A stretch of DNA of 33,788 nt from Candidatus Hydrogenedentota bacterium (GCA_020848835.1 JADLHJ010000038.1:1-33788), one strand, 5' to 3'; shown: positions 1-7,511, counted from the stretch's first letter. Notes: generated by a model not told the origin, from the sequence alone. A program made the numbers and translations.

Positions 1-66
1 GTTGAATTTCGGCAGTTTGTCGGCCGGCTTAAGCTGGGCCTTCTTCAGTTCGTCCAGGGCAGTCAT
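1..66 (-). CDS. rplS: 50S ribosomal protein L19, N-terminal fragment (cut by window edge)
   Basis: Only the first 22 codons are present. The fragment reads MTALDELKKAQLKPADKLPK and then runs into the window edge. The short N-terminal helix followed by a K-P-x-F approach fits L19, which sits at the 30S-50S interface. The ATG is 4 bases after the trmD stop and has a good Shine-Dalgarno (GAGAGGA) inside the end of trmD. The order rpsP-khpA-rimM-trmD-rplS is a widely conserved operon, and that context carries most of the weight of the call. Confidence 0.85.
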   Translation of the reverse strand, partial: MTALDELKKAQLKPADKLPKFN

Positions 67-70
67 GGCT

Positions 71-814
71 TCAATCCTCTCTATTCAATCGTTCTTCGCG
101 TTCAACTTCGTCCAAAAGTTTCTTATCTGCATCCGGAATCTGCATCAACAGATCCGGCCGTCTCTTCTTCGTCACGCGTAGCGCTTCTTTTCTGCGCCAC
201 TTCTTAATCGCCGCGTGGTTGCCTTCGCGCAATACCGAGGGCGCTTCCAAGCCGCGAAACTCGGGTGGCCGCGTATACTGCGGTGCGCCGAGGATTCCAT
301 CGTAAAACGAATCTGTCTCTACCGATTCGTAATCGCCGATGACACCGGGGATCATCCGGCTCACGGCTTCGATCACCACCAGAGCGGGCATCTCGCCGCC
401 GCTCAGCACGTAATCGCCGATCGAGATCTCGTCGGTGCACAGCGCCTGGCTCACGCGTTCGTCCACGCCTTCGTAGCGCGCGCAGATCAGCACGAGATCG
501 GGCTGCTGTGCCAAATCGCGCACGATGTCCTGCGTCAGGCGTCGTCCGCGCGGTGACATCAGAATCACGCGTTTGCAGGAATTGGCATCGCGCAGACTCT
601 CAACCGCGGCGAACAACGGTTCGCACTTCATCACCATGCCGGGTCCGCCGCCGAAAGGCGCGTCGTCCACGGTGCGGTGCTTGTCCGTCGCGAAGTCGCG
701 CGGGTTTGTGCACTGCACGTTGAGCAAGCCTTTCTCGATGGCTTTACCCAACAGGCTCGCGCGCAACGGCTCCGCGAACAGTTCGGGAAACAGCGTGATG
801 ACGTCAATCCGCAT
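71..814 (-). CDS. trmD: tRNA (guanine-N1-)-methyltransferase TrmD
   Basis: TrmD makes m1G37 in tRNAs, using S-adenosylmethionine, and prevents +1 frameshifting. The protein starts MRIDVITLFPELF, the standard TrmD N-terminus. It carries the DDAPFGGGPGMVMK segment near residues 50-65 and the trefoil-knot SAM-binding signature around ARYEGVDERV and SIGDYVLSGGE near residues 112-140. The length of about 247 residues is normal. An upstream in-frame TTG would add four residues, but the ATG at 814 matches the family start. It overlaps the end of rimM by 11 bases, which suggests translational coupling, and is followed 4 bases later by rplS. Confidence 0.97.
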   Translation of the reverse strand: MRIDVITLFPELFAEPLRASLLGKAIEKGLLNVQCTNPRDFATDKHRTVDDAPFGGGPGMVMKCEPLFAAVESLRDANSCKRVILMSPRGRRLTQDIVRDLAQQPDLVLICARYEGVDERVSQALCTDEISIGDYVLSGGEMPALVVIEAVSRMIPGVIGDYESVETDSFYDGILGAPQYTRPPEFRGLEAPSVLREGNHAAIKKWRRKEALRVTKKRRPDLLMQIPDADKKLLDEVEREERLNRED

Positions 815-1337
815 CGCTGATTCCAAACCCTTCGACGCTGCCGATGATTACGCATCGCGCATCCAGGTCAATCGATTCAACTGTCTGTTCAATCGCCGGC
901 AGCAGCACTTCGCGGCCATCCGGCGTTTCAATTTCCAAAATGTCGTGCGCGGGACTTTCGATGCATCCGGCGATAATGCCGATGCGCGTGCCACTCGCGT
1001 CCACTACTTCCAAACCAATCCAGTCTTCCGCGCTCATCTCGTCGCGCGTCGCGCGTGTCCGTCGTGTGCGCTCAATTTCTACCGTGGCGTTTTTCATATT
1101 CGCCACCGCATCGCGAGAGATTCCCGCGCCGAGCGTGACAATCAATCCGCCAGGAGTCGCATTAAGCGTCTCTACCGCGCAGACGATGCCGTCGCTCGTC
1201 TTCGACGAGACTCGAACCTTTTCAACTGTCTTTGCGCCGTTCGCAAACGCGCGATCCGGATCGATGCGCAGTTCGCGTTTGGCCGGGTTTACCGACCGCA
1301 CGGTTCCGAGTCGGACCCACGTGCCGGCCACGGCCAC
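804..1337 (-). CDS. rimM: 16S rRNA processing protein RimM
   Basis: RimM binds S19 and assists 30S head maturation. The C-terminal PRC-barrel part is clear: WIGLEVVDASGTRIG, then a bracket of the DVLxV type, then VLLPAIEQTVESIDLDA, the usual RimM ending. The N-terminal half is divergent and lacks a clear G-RPHG-RGEV motif, opening instead as VRLGTVRSVNPAKREL. The GTG at 1337 has its GGGAG only one base away. A second in-frame GTG at 1331 has the same GGGAG seven bases upstream and is probably the true start (175 residues). It begins a few bases after khpA and its end overlaps trmD, as expected of this operon. Confidence 0.88.
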   Translation of the reverse strand: MAVAGTWVRLGTVRSVNPAKRELRIDPDRAFANGAKTVEKVRVSSKTSDGIVCAVETLNATPGGLIVTLGAGISRDAVANMKNATVEIERTRRTRATRDEMSAEDWIGLEVVDASGTRIGIIAGCIESPAHDILEIETPDGREVLLPAIEQTVESIDLDARCVIIGSVEGFGISDAD

Positions 1338-1344
1338 GCTCCCG

Positions 1345-1587
1345 CTACTCGACGATCTGCAATACCGCGCGCGTGTCCGCTTTCGTGGATGCGGACATCA
1401 ACAGCGAACGGATTGCCTTTGCGGTTTTGCCGCCGCGGCCAATCACCTTGCCCATGTCTTCCGCGTTCACGCGCAGCTCGATCGTCTGACCCTCGTCGTT
1501 CTCAATCACGCGGACGTTAACGTCCTCGGGATGATCGACGAGTTTCTTCGCCACGAACTCAACCAATTCTTTCGGTTGCGCTGACAT
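1345..1587 (-). CDS. khpA: KH-domain RNA-binding protein KhpA
   Basis: This is an 80-residue single type-II KH domain protein of the KhpA/YlqC family. In other bacteria it pairs with KhpB/Jag and binds many transcripts, affecting cell elongation and division. The GKVIGRGGKTAKAIR stretch holds the GxxG loop (GRGG) followed by the conserved helix. It is located between rpsP and rimM, the usual position of this gene. It starts with ATG. Its stop lies about seven bases before the rimM start, so the two are probably cotranscribed. Confidence 0.93.
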   Translation of the reverse strand: MSAQPKELVEFVAKKLVDHPEDVNVRVIENDEGQTIELRVNAEDMGKVIGRGGKTAKAIRSLLMSASTKADTRAVLQIVE

Positions 1588-1626
1588 TTAGTTCCTCTTC
1601 AAATACGAATCGAAGCCTCAAGGGAG

Positions 1627-1673
1627 CACGGGCATCTTGCCCGTGATTTTTTAACTGCGGGCGAGACGCCCGC
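1627..1673. repeat. Double palindromic repeat in the rpsP-khpA spacer
   Basis: Two perfect small hairpins lie side by side. The first is CACGGGCA-TCT-TGCCCGTG (8-bp stem, 1627-1645) and the second is GCGGGCG-AGA-CGCCCGC (7-bp stem, 1657-1673). Both encode variants of a GGGC..GCCC core with a three-base loop. On the plus strand each is followed by a short T run, but both flanking genes run on the minus strand, so a terminator role for rpsP is doubtful. This looks like a dispersed intergenic repeat, possibly acting as an mRNA processing or stability element inside the operon. Confidence 0.7.
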
Positions 1674-1680
1674 GCCCCTT

Positions 1681-1953
1681 TTAACTCTTCTTCGCGTCGG
1701 CGGCCTGCTTCATGAGGCCTTTCTTTGCGAGCACCGCACGTACCGTTTCCGACGGCTGTGCGCCTTTGCTCAACCAGGCGAGCGCCTTCTCCGAGTCGAT
1801 GTCCGACGTCGGCTCCGGGCGCGCGCAGGGGTGGTAGGTGCCGATCTGCTCGACAATGGTGCCGCGCGTACGATTGCGCGAATCCATCACCACCACGCGG
1901 TAATACGGCGCGTGTGTGCGCCCGCCCCGCTGCAAACGAATTACTGTTGCCAC
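1681..1953 (-). CDS. rpsP: 30S ribosomal protein S16
   Basis: This 90-residue protein begins MATVIRLQRGGRTHAPYYRV, the family signature, continues with VVMDSRNRTRGTIVEQIGTY, and ends in a lysine-rich tail. S16 is needed for early 30S assembly. The start is a GTG with a strong AGGAGA Shine-Dalgarno seven bases upstream. It lies in the ffh-rpsP-khpA-rimM-trmD-rplS order. A 93-base spacer with two palindromes separates it from khpA. Confidence 0.97.
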   Translation of the reverse strand: MATVIRLQRGGRTHAPYYRVVVMDSRNRTRGTIVEQIGTYHPCARPEPTSDIDSEKALAWLSKGAQPSETVRAVLAKKGLMKQAADAKKS

Positions 1954-2018
1954 CTCAAGTCTCCTGTTGTCTAAAGTTTCAATTCACGATCGCTGTAAAT
2001 ACTTGGTTTCGGCTTTCG

Positions 2019-2210
2019 TTACGCCCAAACCTCACCATTGTGATCTTTGTCATTTAGCTTCTTGCACAACGATTCAGCTTGTTCTTTATCGCGACAAGCA
2101 ATTATCACTTCGTTACTTCCAGTCTTGTCATTCACCACAGCGTAGTTCCCCGCATAAGCAATTATTATGCGGAACGTACCTGCATTCTTCGGTATCAAAT
2201 GCCGAGCCAT
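2019..2210 (-). CDS. Small hypothetical protein between ffh and rpsP
   Basis: This 63-codon ORF has an ATG start. It lies 19 bases downstream of the ffh stop and 65 bases upstream of rpsP, all on the same strand. The product opens MARHLIPKNAGTFRIIIAYAG and contains DKEQAESLCKKLND, a small alpha/beta-looking sequence with no membrane segment. The base composition is visibly more AT-rich than the neighbouring genes, and only a weak GAAG ribosome site is seen. I do not recognise the family. The charged, helix-compatible C-terminal half and the operon position support a real gene, but an accidental ORF cannot be excluded. Confidence 0.55.
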   Translation of the reverse strand: MARHLIPKNAGTFRIIIAYAGNYAVVNDKTGSNEVIIACRDKEQAESLCKKLNDKDHNGEVWA

Positions 2211-2229
2211 GACACTTCATCGCAATTTC

Positions 2230-3585
2230 TTAACCAAACAACGACGGCGGTCTCGGCCCGCCAGGTCCACGTCCAAATGGTCCGCGCGGACCTTTACCCT
2301 TCATCATCTGCTGCATCATCTTCTTCATCTTCTCGAAGTCTTTGAGCAGACGATTAATATCCTGCACGGTCGTGCCGCTGCCGTCCGCGATGCGGAGGCG
2401 TCGGCTGCCGTTGATAATCTTCGGGTTGCGCCGCTCTTTCTTCGTCATCGAGCGGATGATCGCTTCCGTGTATTTCAATTCGTCTTCAGGCAGTTCGGCA
2501 TCTTCGGGCAACAGCTTCGACATACCCGGAATCTTCTTCACCAGATCGCCGATGCTGCCCATTTTCTTGACCTGCTGCATCTGTTCTAAGAACATCTCAA
2601 GGTCAAGCTCGCCCTTCTTCGCCTTCTGCTGAAACTTGATCGCCTGTTCTTTGTCGACGACCTGCTGAGCCTTCTCGACCAGCGACACGATATCGCCCAT
2701 GCCGAGAATCTGGTCTGCCATGCGGCCCGGATGAAACGGCTCAAGCGCATCGAGCTTTTCGCCCGTACCTACAAACTTAATCGGGCAACCGGTGACATTG
2801 ATCAAACTAATCGCCGCACCGCCGCGCGCATCGCCGTCCATCTGCGTCAACACGACGCCGGTGAGCGGCAAATTGTCATTAAACTGTTTCGCGGAATTCA
2901 CCGCGTCCTGACCGGTCATCGCGTTCGCGACAAACAGAATTTCGTGCGGCTTCATCTGCGCGGAAATTCTGCGCACTTCCGCCATCATTTGATCGTCCAC
3001 ATGCAGGCGTCCTGCCGTGTCGAGAATGATCACGTCGCAATTGCGCATCGACGCTTCGCCTTTGGACATCACGCAGATGTCCACCGGATCCGCTTCCGCG
3101 CCAAGGCTAAAGAATTCAGCGCCGGCGGTCTTCGCGACGACTTCCAACTGTTTGATAGCCGCGGGACGGTACACGTCCGCGCCAACCAGCAGCGGGTGGC
3201 GACCTTGCTTCTTCAAATGTAGCGCCAGCTTGCCCGCCGAGGTCGTCTTACCTTGACCTTGGAGACCGACCATCATGATGATCGTCGGTGGGGTCTGCGC
3301 CAGCTTCAGAGGCGCGTTTCCGCCGCCCATAATGTTCACGAGTTCGTCGTGAACAATCTTTACAATCAACTGCCCAGGTTGAAGGCTTTCGAGCACTTCC
3401 TGTCCGAGGGCACGCTCCTGCACATCCGCGATAAACTGCTTGACGACCTTGTAGTTAACGTCGGCCTCAAGCAGCGCCACGCGGATTTCCTGGAGGCTGT
3501 CCTTCATGTTCTTCTCAGTCAGTTTTCCCTGACCGCGAATGTTCTTGAAGACGCGTTCCAGCTTCTTATTTAATGAATCAAACAT
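2230..3585 (-). CDS. ffh: Signal recognition particle GTPase Ffh (SRP54)
   Basis: Ffh binds signal peptides of nascent membrane and secreted proteins and, with 4.5S RNA and FtsY, delivers ribosomes to the translocon. The 451-residue form beginning MFDSLNKKLERVFKNIRGQG matches the family N domain. The G domain shows GLQGQGKTT (107-115, P loop), DVYRPAA, DTAGRL (189-194) and TQMDGDARGG (247-256). The methionine-rich M domain ends MKKMMQQMMKGKG followed by a Gly/Pro/Arg-rich tail. A GTG 30 bases further upstream would add ten residues not typical of Ffh, so the ATG at 3585 is preferred. It is the first gene of the ribosomal operon. Confidence 0.97.
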   Translation of the reverse strand: MFDSLNKKLERVFKNIRGQGKLTEKNMKDSLQEIRVALLEADVNYKVVKQFIADVQERALGQEVLESLQPGQLIVKIVHDELVNIMGGGNAPLKLAQTPPTIIMMVGLQGQGKTTSAGKLALHLKKQGRHPLLVGADVYRPAAIKQLEVVAKTAGAEFFSLGAEADPVDICVMSKGEASMRNCDVIILDTAGRLHVDDQMMAEVRRISAQMKPHEILFVANAMTGQDAVNSAKQFNDNLPLTGVVLTQMDGDARGGAAISLINVTGCPIKFVGTGEKLDALEPFHPGRMADQILGMGDIVSLVEKAQQVVDKEQAIKFQQKAKKGELDLEMFLEQMQQVKKMGSIGDLVKKIPGMSKLLPEDAELPEDELKYTEAIIRSMTKKERRNPKIINGSRRLRIADGSGTTVQDINRLLKDFEKMKKMMQQMMKGKGPRGPFGRGPGGPRPPSLFG

Positions 3586-3867
3586 GCCCTGAAAACCACC
3601 ACCCCGCCGGCCCACACAAAGCCCGCGATCAGGCAGATCACTCCCATTGACAGAACGAATAGGTTAGCACACAAAAGCGAAAGCATTCAACCTATCCCTC
3701 GTACACTGCAACCGAGACCAAACTGCGATTATTGATAATAATACTTACAGCGTTGCCTTGTGCTGCTGACGGGGATCGAAGTATAACAGGACGCGGGAGG
3801 CCAGTACTGGCTATTAGAACCGGGCGGCCCATCCCGGGGTGCAACCAATGACGGACGGAGAGTCTCC
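3586..3867. other. Spacer between divergent ffh and sialidase-like genes
   Basis: This is a gene-free region of about 280 bases between two divergent starts, so it must hold promoters for both directions. It contains an AT-rich patch around 3728-3750 and a 7-bp inverted repeat, ATAGGTT/AACCTAT, at 3659-3665 and 3689-3695. I see no convincing -35/-10 pair, RNA gene or ORF. The last bases hold GGAGAG, the ribosome site for the gene at 3868. Confidence 0.4.
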
Positions 3868-5031
3868 ATGAGTCTGATCCTGAGCATTTCGGCGCTGGCC
3901 CTTGCGGCGTCACCGGCTATTCAGTCGGAACTGATTTTCCCACCTCAAGACAAGCACTGCCACGGCAGCAGTGTGGTCGAAGCGAAAAACGGCGACCTTG
4001 TCGCGTGCTGGTTCTACGGTTCCGGCGAGCGCAGCGCAAACGACGTGAAGGTGCAGGGCGCGCGTCTGCGCAAAGGTGCGACGGAATGGAGTCCGGTCTT
4101 CACCATGGCCGACACGCCGGACCATCCCGACTGCAATCCTACGCTGTTTATCGATTCCAAAGATCGCCTTTGGTTGTTCTGGGTAGTGGTGCAGGCAAAC
4201 AAGTGGGAGCAATGCCTACTCAAGTATCGCCGCGCAGAGAACTACACAAAGGATGGTGCGCCCGAATGGTCCTGGCAGGACGTGATCCTGTTGCAGCCCG
4301 GAGAAGAGTTCGCGAAGACAACCGAAGAAAAATTCAAAGAACTCAACGTCGAAGAACCCATGTGGGCGGAATATGCACAACAATACACGACGATGCTGAT
4401 CGAGGCATCGAAAGATCGCATCAAGCGGCAGCTTGGTTGGATGACACGTGCCAAACCGGTGCAACTCGCATCGGGCCGCATCATCGTACCGCTCTATTCA
4501 GATGGTTATAACGCGGGCTTGATGGCGATCTCCGATGATGCAGGCGAATCCTGGAAGCCCAGCTTGCCGATGATCGGCTTCGCGCCGATTCAACCGACGA
4601 TCTTCGAAAAGAAAAGCGGACAGCTCGTAGCGTACTGCCGCGACAGCGGCGGCCCTCCCGCGCGTGTTCTCGCAAGTACCTCTGATGACAACGGCGTTAC
4701 GTGGTCAGCCGCGCGCGACGTTGAATTGCCAAACCCAGGCGCAAGTGTCGCTGGGCTGAATCTCGCAGACGGACGCTGGGCGTTTGTCTATAACGACGCG
4801 GAAGACGGCCGCCATACGCTCGTTGTCGCGATCTCCGACGACGAAGGCGCAACGTGGAAATGGACCCGCCACCTCGACCGTAGCGAACCGCGTAAAGGTA
4901 GCTACGCGTACCCGACAGCGATTCAAGGCAAAGACGGTCGCATCCATGTCACCTACACACACAACGTCGATGAAAAAAAATCGATCAAGCACGCTGCGTT
5001 CACGCCGGAGTGGGTCGAGCAAGGGGATTGA
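3868..5031 (+). CDS. Exported sialidase-like protein with BNR/Asp-box repeats
   Basis: This 387-residue protein has a short hydrophobic signal-like N-terminus (about 1-20, ending in AASPAIQS). It has three clear Asp-box motifs: SDDAGESW (222-229), SDDNGVTW (272-279) and SDDEGATW (323-330). These are turns of a six-bladed beta-propeller as in the sialidase/neuraminidase superfamily (BNR_2, COG4692-like). The opening HCHGSSVVEAKNGDLVACWF fits this predicted-neuraminidase group. Arginines are present, but I cannot assign the catalytic triad. The substrate could be a sialic acid or another acidic sugar on extracellular glycans. The start is supported by GGAGAG a few bases upstream of the ATG. An A8 run near codon 370 lies within the frame. 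It heads a plus-strand block of exported proteins. Confidence 0.8.
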   Translation: MSLILSISALALAASPAIQSELIFPPQDKHCHGSSVVEAKNGDLVACWFYGSGERSANDVKVQGARLRKGATEWSPVFTMADTPDHPDCNPTLFIDSKDRLWLFWVVVQANKWEQCLLKYRRAENYTKDGAPEWSWQDVILLQPGEEFAKTTEEKFKELNVEEPMWAEYAQQYTTMLIEASKDRIKRQLGWMTRAKPVQLASGRIIVPLYSDGYNAGLMAISDDAGESWKPSLPMIGFAPIQPTIFEKKSGQLVAYCRDSGGPPARVLASTSDDNGVTWSAARDVELPNPGASVAGLNLADGRWAFVYNDAEDGRHTLVVAISDDEGATWKWTRHLDRSEPRKGSYAYPTAIQGKDGRIHVTYTHNVDEKKSIKHAAFTPEWVEQGD

Positions 5032-5093
5032 TCGCGCGAGAAATCCGATATTGCAGCAATCATTTGAAAGTCACTTGAAGTTAAATCAATTCT

Positions 5094-5208
5094 ATCCCGA
5101 AGGGATTAAAGCGCGCAGCCCAGGGTTGGCGCGCCGGAGTCGCTTCGACGCAGGCGGGCCTACCCTGGGTAGACTCGCACAAACTTTGTTAGAACCCTGT
5201 AAGGGTTC
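5094..5208. repeat. Three-hairpin intergenic repeat (CCCGAAGGG / CCCAGGGT / AACCCTGTAAGGGTT type)
   Basis: The spacer holds a composite palindromic element. It has a small hairpin ATCCC-GAA-GGGAT (5094-5106), then a wide stem CCCAGGGT (5119-5126) paired with ACCCTGGG (5162-5169) that encloses a GC-rich inner region, then GAACCCT-GTA-AGGGTTC (5192-5208). From memory, elements built from the same words (CCCGAAGGG, CCCAGGGTTG..ACCCTGGG) are dispersed in many copies in Planctomycetes and Verrucomicrobia genomes. It sits 37 bases upstream of the next start codon. Its role is unknown. Confidence 0.65.
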
Positions 5209-5245
5209 CAGCGCTACTTGATAGAGCGGAAAAACGGGCAAAAAC

Positions 5246-6841
5246 ATGAAACTTTTCACGCGACTCGTTACATTGATGACGCTGCTAGTGGCATCTTCAG
5301 CAGCGGACACCGTCACGCTCTCAAAAGAAAAATTCCTCGACAAATGCAAAGGCGCCTGGGCAGGCCAAATGATCGGCGTATGCTACGGCGCGCCGTACGA
5401 GTTTCGATCGAACGCCAAGCCTATCACCGATCCGCTCCGCGATTGGAAGTCCGAGTTTGTCGAAGGCGCGATCGATCAGGACGACTGCTACGTCGAGATG
5501 ACCTTCCTGAAAACGATCGAAGATCACGGCCTCAATGTGACTTATGAACAAGCAGGCAAAGCCTTCGCCGCGAGTCAGTATCCCTTATGGCATGCGAACT
5601 ATTACGGCCGCGAGAACTGCCGCCGCGGCGTCATGCCGCCCATGTCCGGCCATCCGCTCTACAATCGCCACGCCGACGATATTGACTTCCAGATCGAAGC
5701 CGATCTCTTCGGCATTCTCTGCCCTGGTTTACCGCAGGAATCGAACCGCCTCTGCGATATTTTCGGACGCGTGATGAACTACGGCGATGGCTTGTACGGC
5801 GGTATGTTCGTATCGGGCATGTACACCGCCGCGTACTTTGAAGACAGCGACGTGCGCAAGGTGATCGACGCGGGCCTCGCATGCATTCCGAAGGAATCGC
5901 AGTATCACCAATGCATTTCCGATGTCATCGCATGGCACGCAGCGGAACCAAACGATTGGCTCGCCGTTTGGAAAAAGATCGAAGACAAATGGCAGGACGA
6001 CATCGATTGTTCGCCGGACAACACATTCAATATTGACGCTAAATTGAACGGCGCGTACATCGTGATGGGCCTGCTCTACGGCAACGGCGATTTCGCAAAG
6101 ACGGTCGAAATCTCCACGCGCTGCGGACAAGACGCGGACTGCAATCCATCGAACGCCGTCGGCGTGTTGGGTTGCATAAAAGGCTTCAAAGCTATCGGCG
6201 AACCATTCACAGCAGGCATCGCGAAAATGGCCGATACGAAGTTTTCCCACACTGACTATTCATTTAACTCGCTCATTCCCACCTGCCAACGCGTGACAGA
6301 ACAAATTATCAAGCATGCGGGCGGCAAAATCGCTGACGATGCATACACATTTACGGTACAAGCCCCGACGCCGCCTACAACGTTGGAACAATGGACCGAA
6401 CAAAAAGCACTGCTCGCGATTCCAATCTCCGCCACCGAGATGGCTTGGTGGGATCCGAAGTGGACACTCGTCGCCTGCGGCACCGACATGGAGCCGGGTC
6501 TGCGCGGGCGCGCACTCGGCCGCGACAATGTGCTCGTGCTGCACCCCGTCAGCGAATCTACTCCCGCCGCAATGACCGCGTCATTCCACGTGCCTGCAGG
6601 TGGCCGCCCAGAACTACGCATCGACACCGCCTCTGCGAAGCAAGGCGACTACGTCCTGAAGGTCTTCATCAACAACGAACCCAAGATCGAAAAGATCATC
6701 GACACCAAAGGCGAATGGACCACCGTCACCTTCGACCTCATGCCCTACACCAACAAAGACATCGACATCCGAATCGAAAACGCCGCCAACGGCTGGTCAT
6801 ACGAAGCCGGTTACTTCGGCACGGTGACTGTCTCACCGTGA
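5246..6841 (+). CDS. Exported ADP-ribosylglycohydrolase-family protein
   Basis: This 531-residue protein has an N-terminal signal peptide (about 1-20, MKLFTRLVTL then a hydrophobic stretch to SSAA). The DraG/ARH-type fold is indicated by KGAWAGQMIGVCYGAPYEF (35-53), the acidic metal site DQDDCY (77-82) and CGQDADCNPSNAVGVLGC (293-310). The last corresponds to the family's GGDTDT-N-A-G-GA-GA motif, with the metal-binding Asp residues kept. A C-terminal region of about 150 residues (380-531) looks like a beta-rich jelly-roll domain. Family members remove ADP-ribose from proteins or related molecules, usually in the cytoplasm. The export signal implies a periplasmic or extracellular substrate, perhaps a different N-glycoside. 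The ribosome site is weak. Confidence 0.82.
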   Translation: MKLFTRLVTLMTLLVASSAADTVTLSKEKFLDKCKGAWAGQMIGVCYGAPYEFRSNAKPITDPLRDWKSEFVEGAIDQDDCYVEMTFLKTIEDHGLNVTYEQAGKAFAASQYPLWHANYYGRENCRRGVMPPMSGHPLYNRHADDIDFQIEADLFGILCPGLPQESNRLCDIFGRVMNYGDGLYGGMFVSGMYTAAYFEDSDVRKVIDAGLACIPKESQYHQCISDVIAWHAAEPNDWLAVWKKIEDKWQDDIDCSPDNTFNIDAKLNGAYIVMGLLYGNGDFAKTVEISTRCGQDADCNPSNAVGVLGCIKGFKAIGEPFTAGIAKMADTKFSHTDYSFNSLIPTCQRVTEQIIKHAGGKIADDAYTFTVQAPTPPTTLEQWTEQKALLAIPISATEMAWWDPKWTLVACGTDMEPGLRGRALGRDNVLVLHPVSESTPAAMTASFHVPAGGRPELRIDTASAKQGDYVLKVFINNEPKIEKIIDTKGEWTTVTFDLMPYTNKDIDIRIENAANGWSYEAGYFGTVTVSP

Positions 6842-6878
6842 AACAATGCAGTTGGTTATTGAATAGAGGATATTCCCG

Positions 6879-7091
6879 ATGAGCACCAATGCCCCTTCAT
6901 TCAACGATGTACTTCAAGTTGTAGAGCGGCTATCGCTTGAAGAACAAGAGATCGATATTGTTCGCCTCCGCGTCGCGGAAGTAAACCTGCAGCAGCTCAT
7001 CGATCGCGTTAAAGAGGCAGACGAGGAATATAAAGCCGGCAAGTATTCGCCAGCAACCGCTGAGGAAATCATGCGAGAGATTCTTGAGTGA
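6879..7091 (+). CDS. Antitoxin-like small protein of a type II toxin-antitoxin pair
   Basis: This 70-residue acidic, helical protein has VLQVVERLSLEEQEIDIVR near the start and ends EEYKAGKYSPATAEEIMREI. That layout (a V-x-L-x-x-E-Q-E helix, then a linker, then a P-x-T-x-EEIM tail) is typical of short antitoxins encoded just upstream of RelE/YafQ-like toxins. The ATG has GAGGA nine bases upstream. Its TGA overlaps the GTG start of the following toxin reading frame (GTGA), the usual coupling in such pairs. The segment after the EEQE helix appears about two residues shorter than I would expect. The partner is frameshifted (see 7088-7370). Confidence 0.65.
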   Translation: MSTNAPSFNDVLQVVERLSLEEQEIDIVRLRVAEVNLQQLIDRVKEADEEYKAGKYSPATAEEIMREILE

Positions 7092-7370
7092 AACGGCAAC
7101 TGCTGCGTTCCGCGTCGTTTACTCGAATATCGAAACAACTCGTTAAACGAAATCCCGAACGCGCTAAAGCATTATCTGCAACCTTGTCAATGCTCGAAGA
7201 AAAATGCGCACGATCCTCGCTTGCATACTCACCAACTTTGTCGAGCATTTAAAGGGTTTTGGGCTGCGAGCGGCGGTTACGATTTCCGAATCGTTTTCAG
7301 GTTTATTGAACACGAGGGCCAACCCACCATCATGCTCGTCGATGCTGGAACCCACGACGAAGTGTATTAA
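7088..7370 (+). pseudogene. RelE/YafQ-like mRNA interferase toxin, frameshifted
   Basis: From the GTG at 7088 one frame reads VKRQLLRSASFTRISKQLVK and runs to GAAGAAAAATGC, then reaches a stop at 7250. Removing one A from the A5 run at 7200-7204 joins it to a second frame. That frame continues DPRLHTHQLCRAFKGFWAAS, then GGYDFRIVFRF, and ends MLVDAGTHDEVY with TAA at 7368-7370. The joined product of about 93 residues has the full RelE-superfamily layout, including the characteristic G-Y-D-x-R-I-x-F strand and the terminal GTHDEVY. The break is a one-base insertion in a homopolymer. It could be a true inactivating mutation, a sequencing or assembly error, or less likely a frameshift used in expression. 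Confidence 0.8.
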
Positions 7371-7511
7371 GTCGTACGACGTCTCCGGAGACCTTGCTTG
7401 CCGTACGCAACATTCAGCCGCGTCCAAGCTCCCACTATACTTGCCCATGAAACCTTTCCCCTGTTCTCGGTGTATTACTGCGTAGGACACAACGGCAGGG
7501 TATGGCAATTA

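Noticed and set aside
525..1520. A 331-codon plus-strand ORF across trmD, rimM and khpA
   Set aside because: It crosses three well-identified genes on the other strand and has no motif or ribosome site.
1627..1673. Intrinsic terminators on the plus strand
   Set aside because: The hairpins with T runs are in plus orientation, but no plus-strand gene lies upstream to be terminated.
3659..3695. ATAGGTT/AACCTAT inverted repeat as an operator
   Set aside because: Only seven bases per arm with a 23-base spacer and no promoter beside it; expected by chance.
3586..3867. 4.5S RNA gene beside ffh
   Set aside because: No GGAAGCA/AGCAG-type SRP RNA tip motif was found in the spacer.
4971..4980. A8 run in the sialidase-like gene as a slippage or frameshift site
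   Set aside because: The reading frame is continuous through it and continues normally for about 20 codons to the stop; no alternative frame product is visible.
7196..7214. Programmed frameshifting in the toxin gene
   Set aside because: The needed shift is +1 at an A5 run without a slow codon, stop-codon context or stimulatory structure that I can see; a one-base insertion is simpler.
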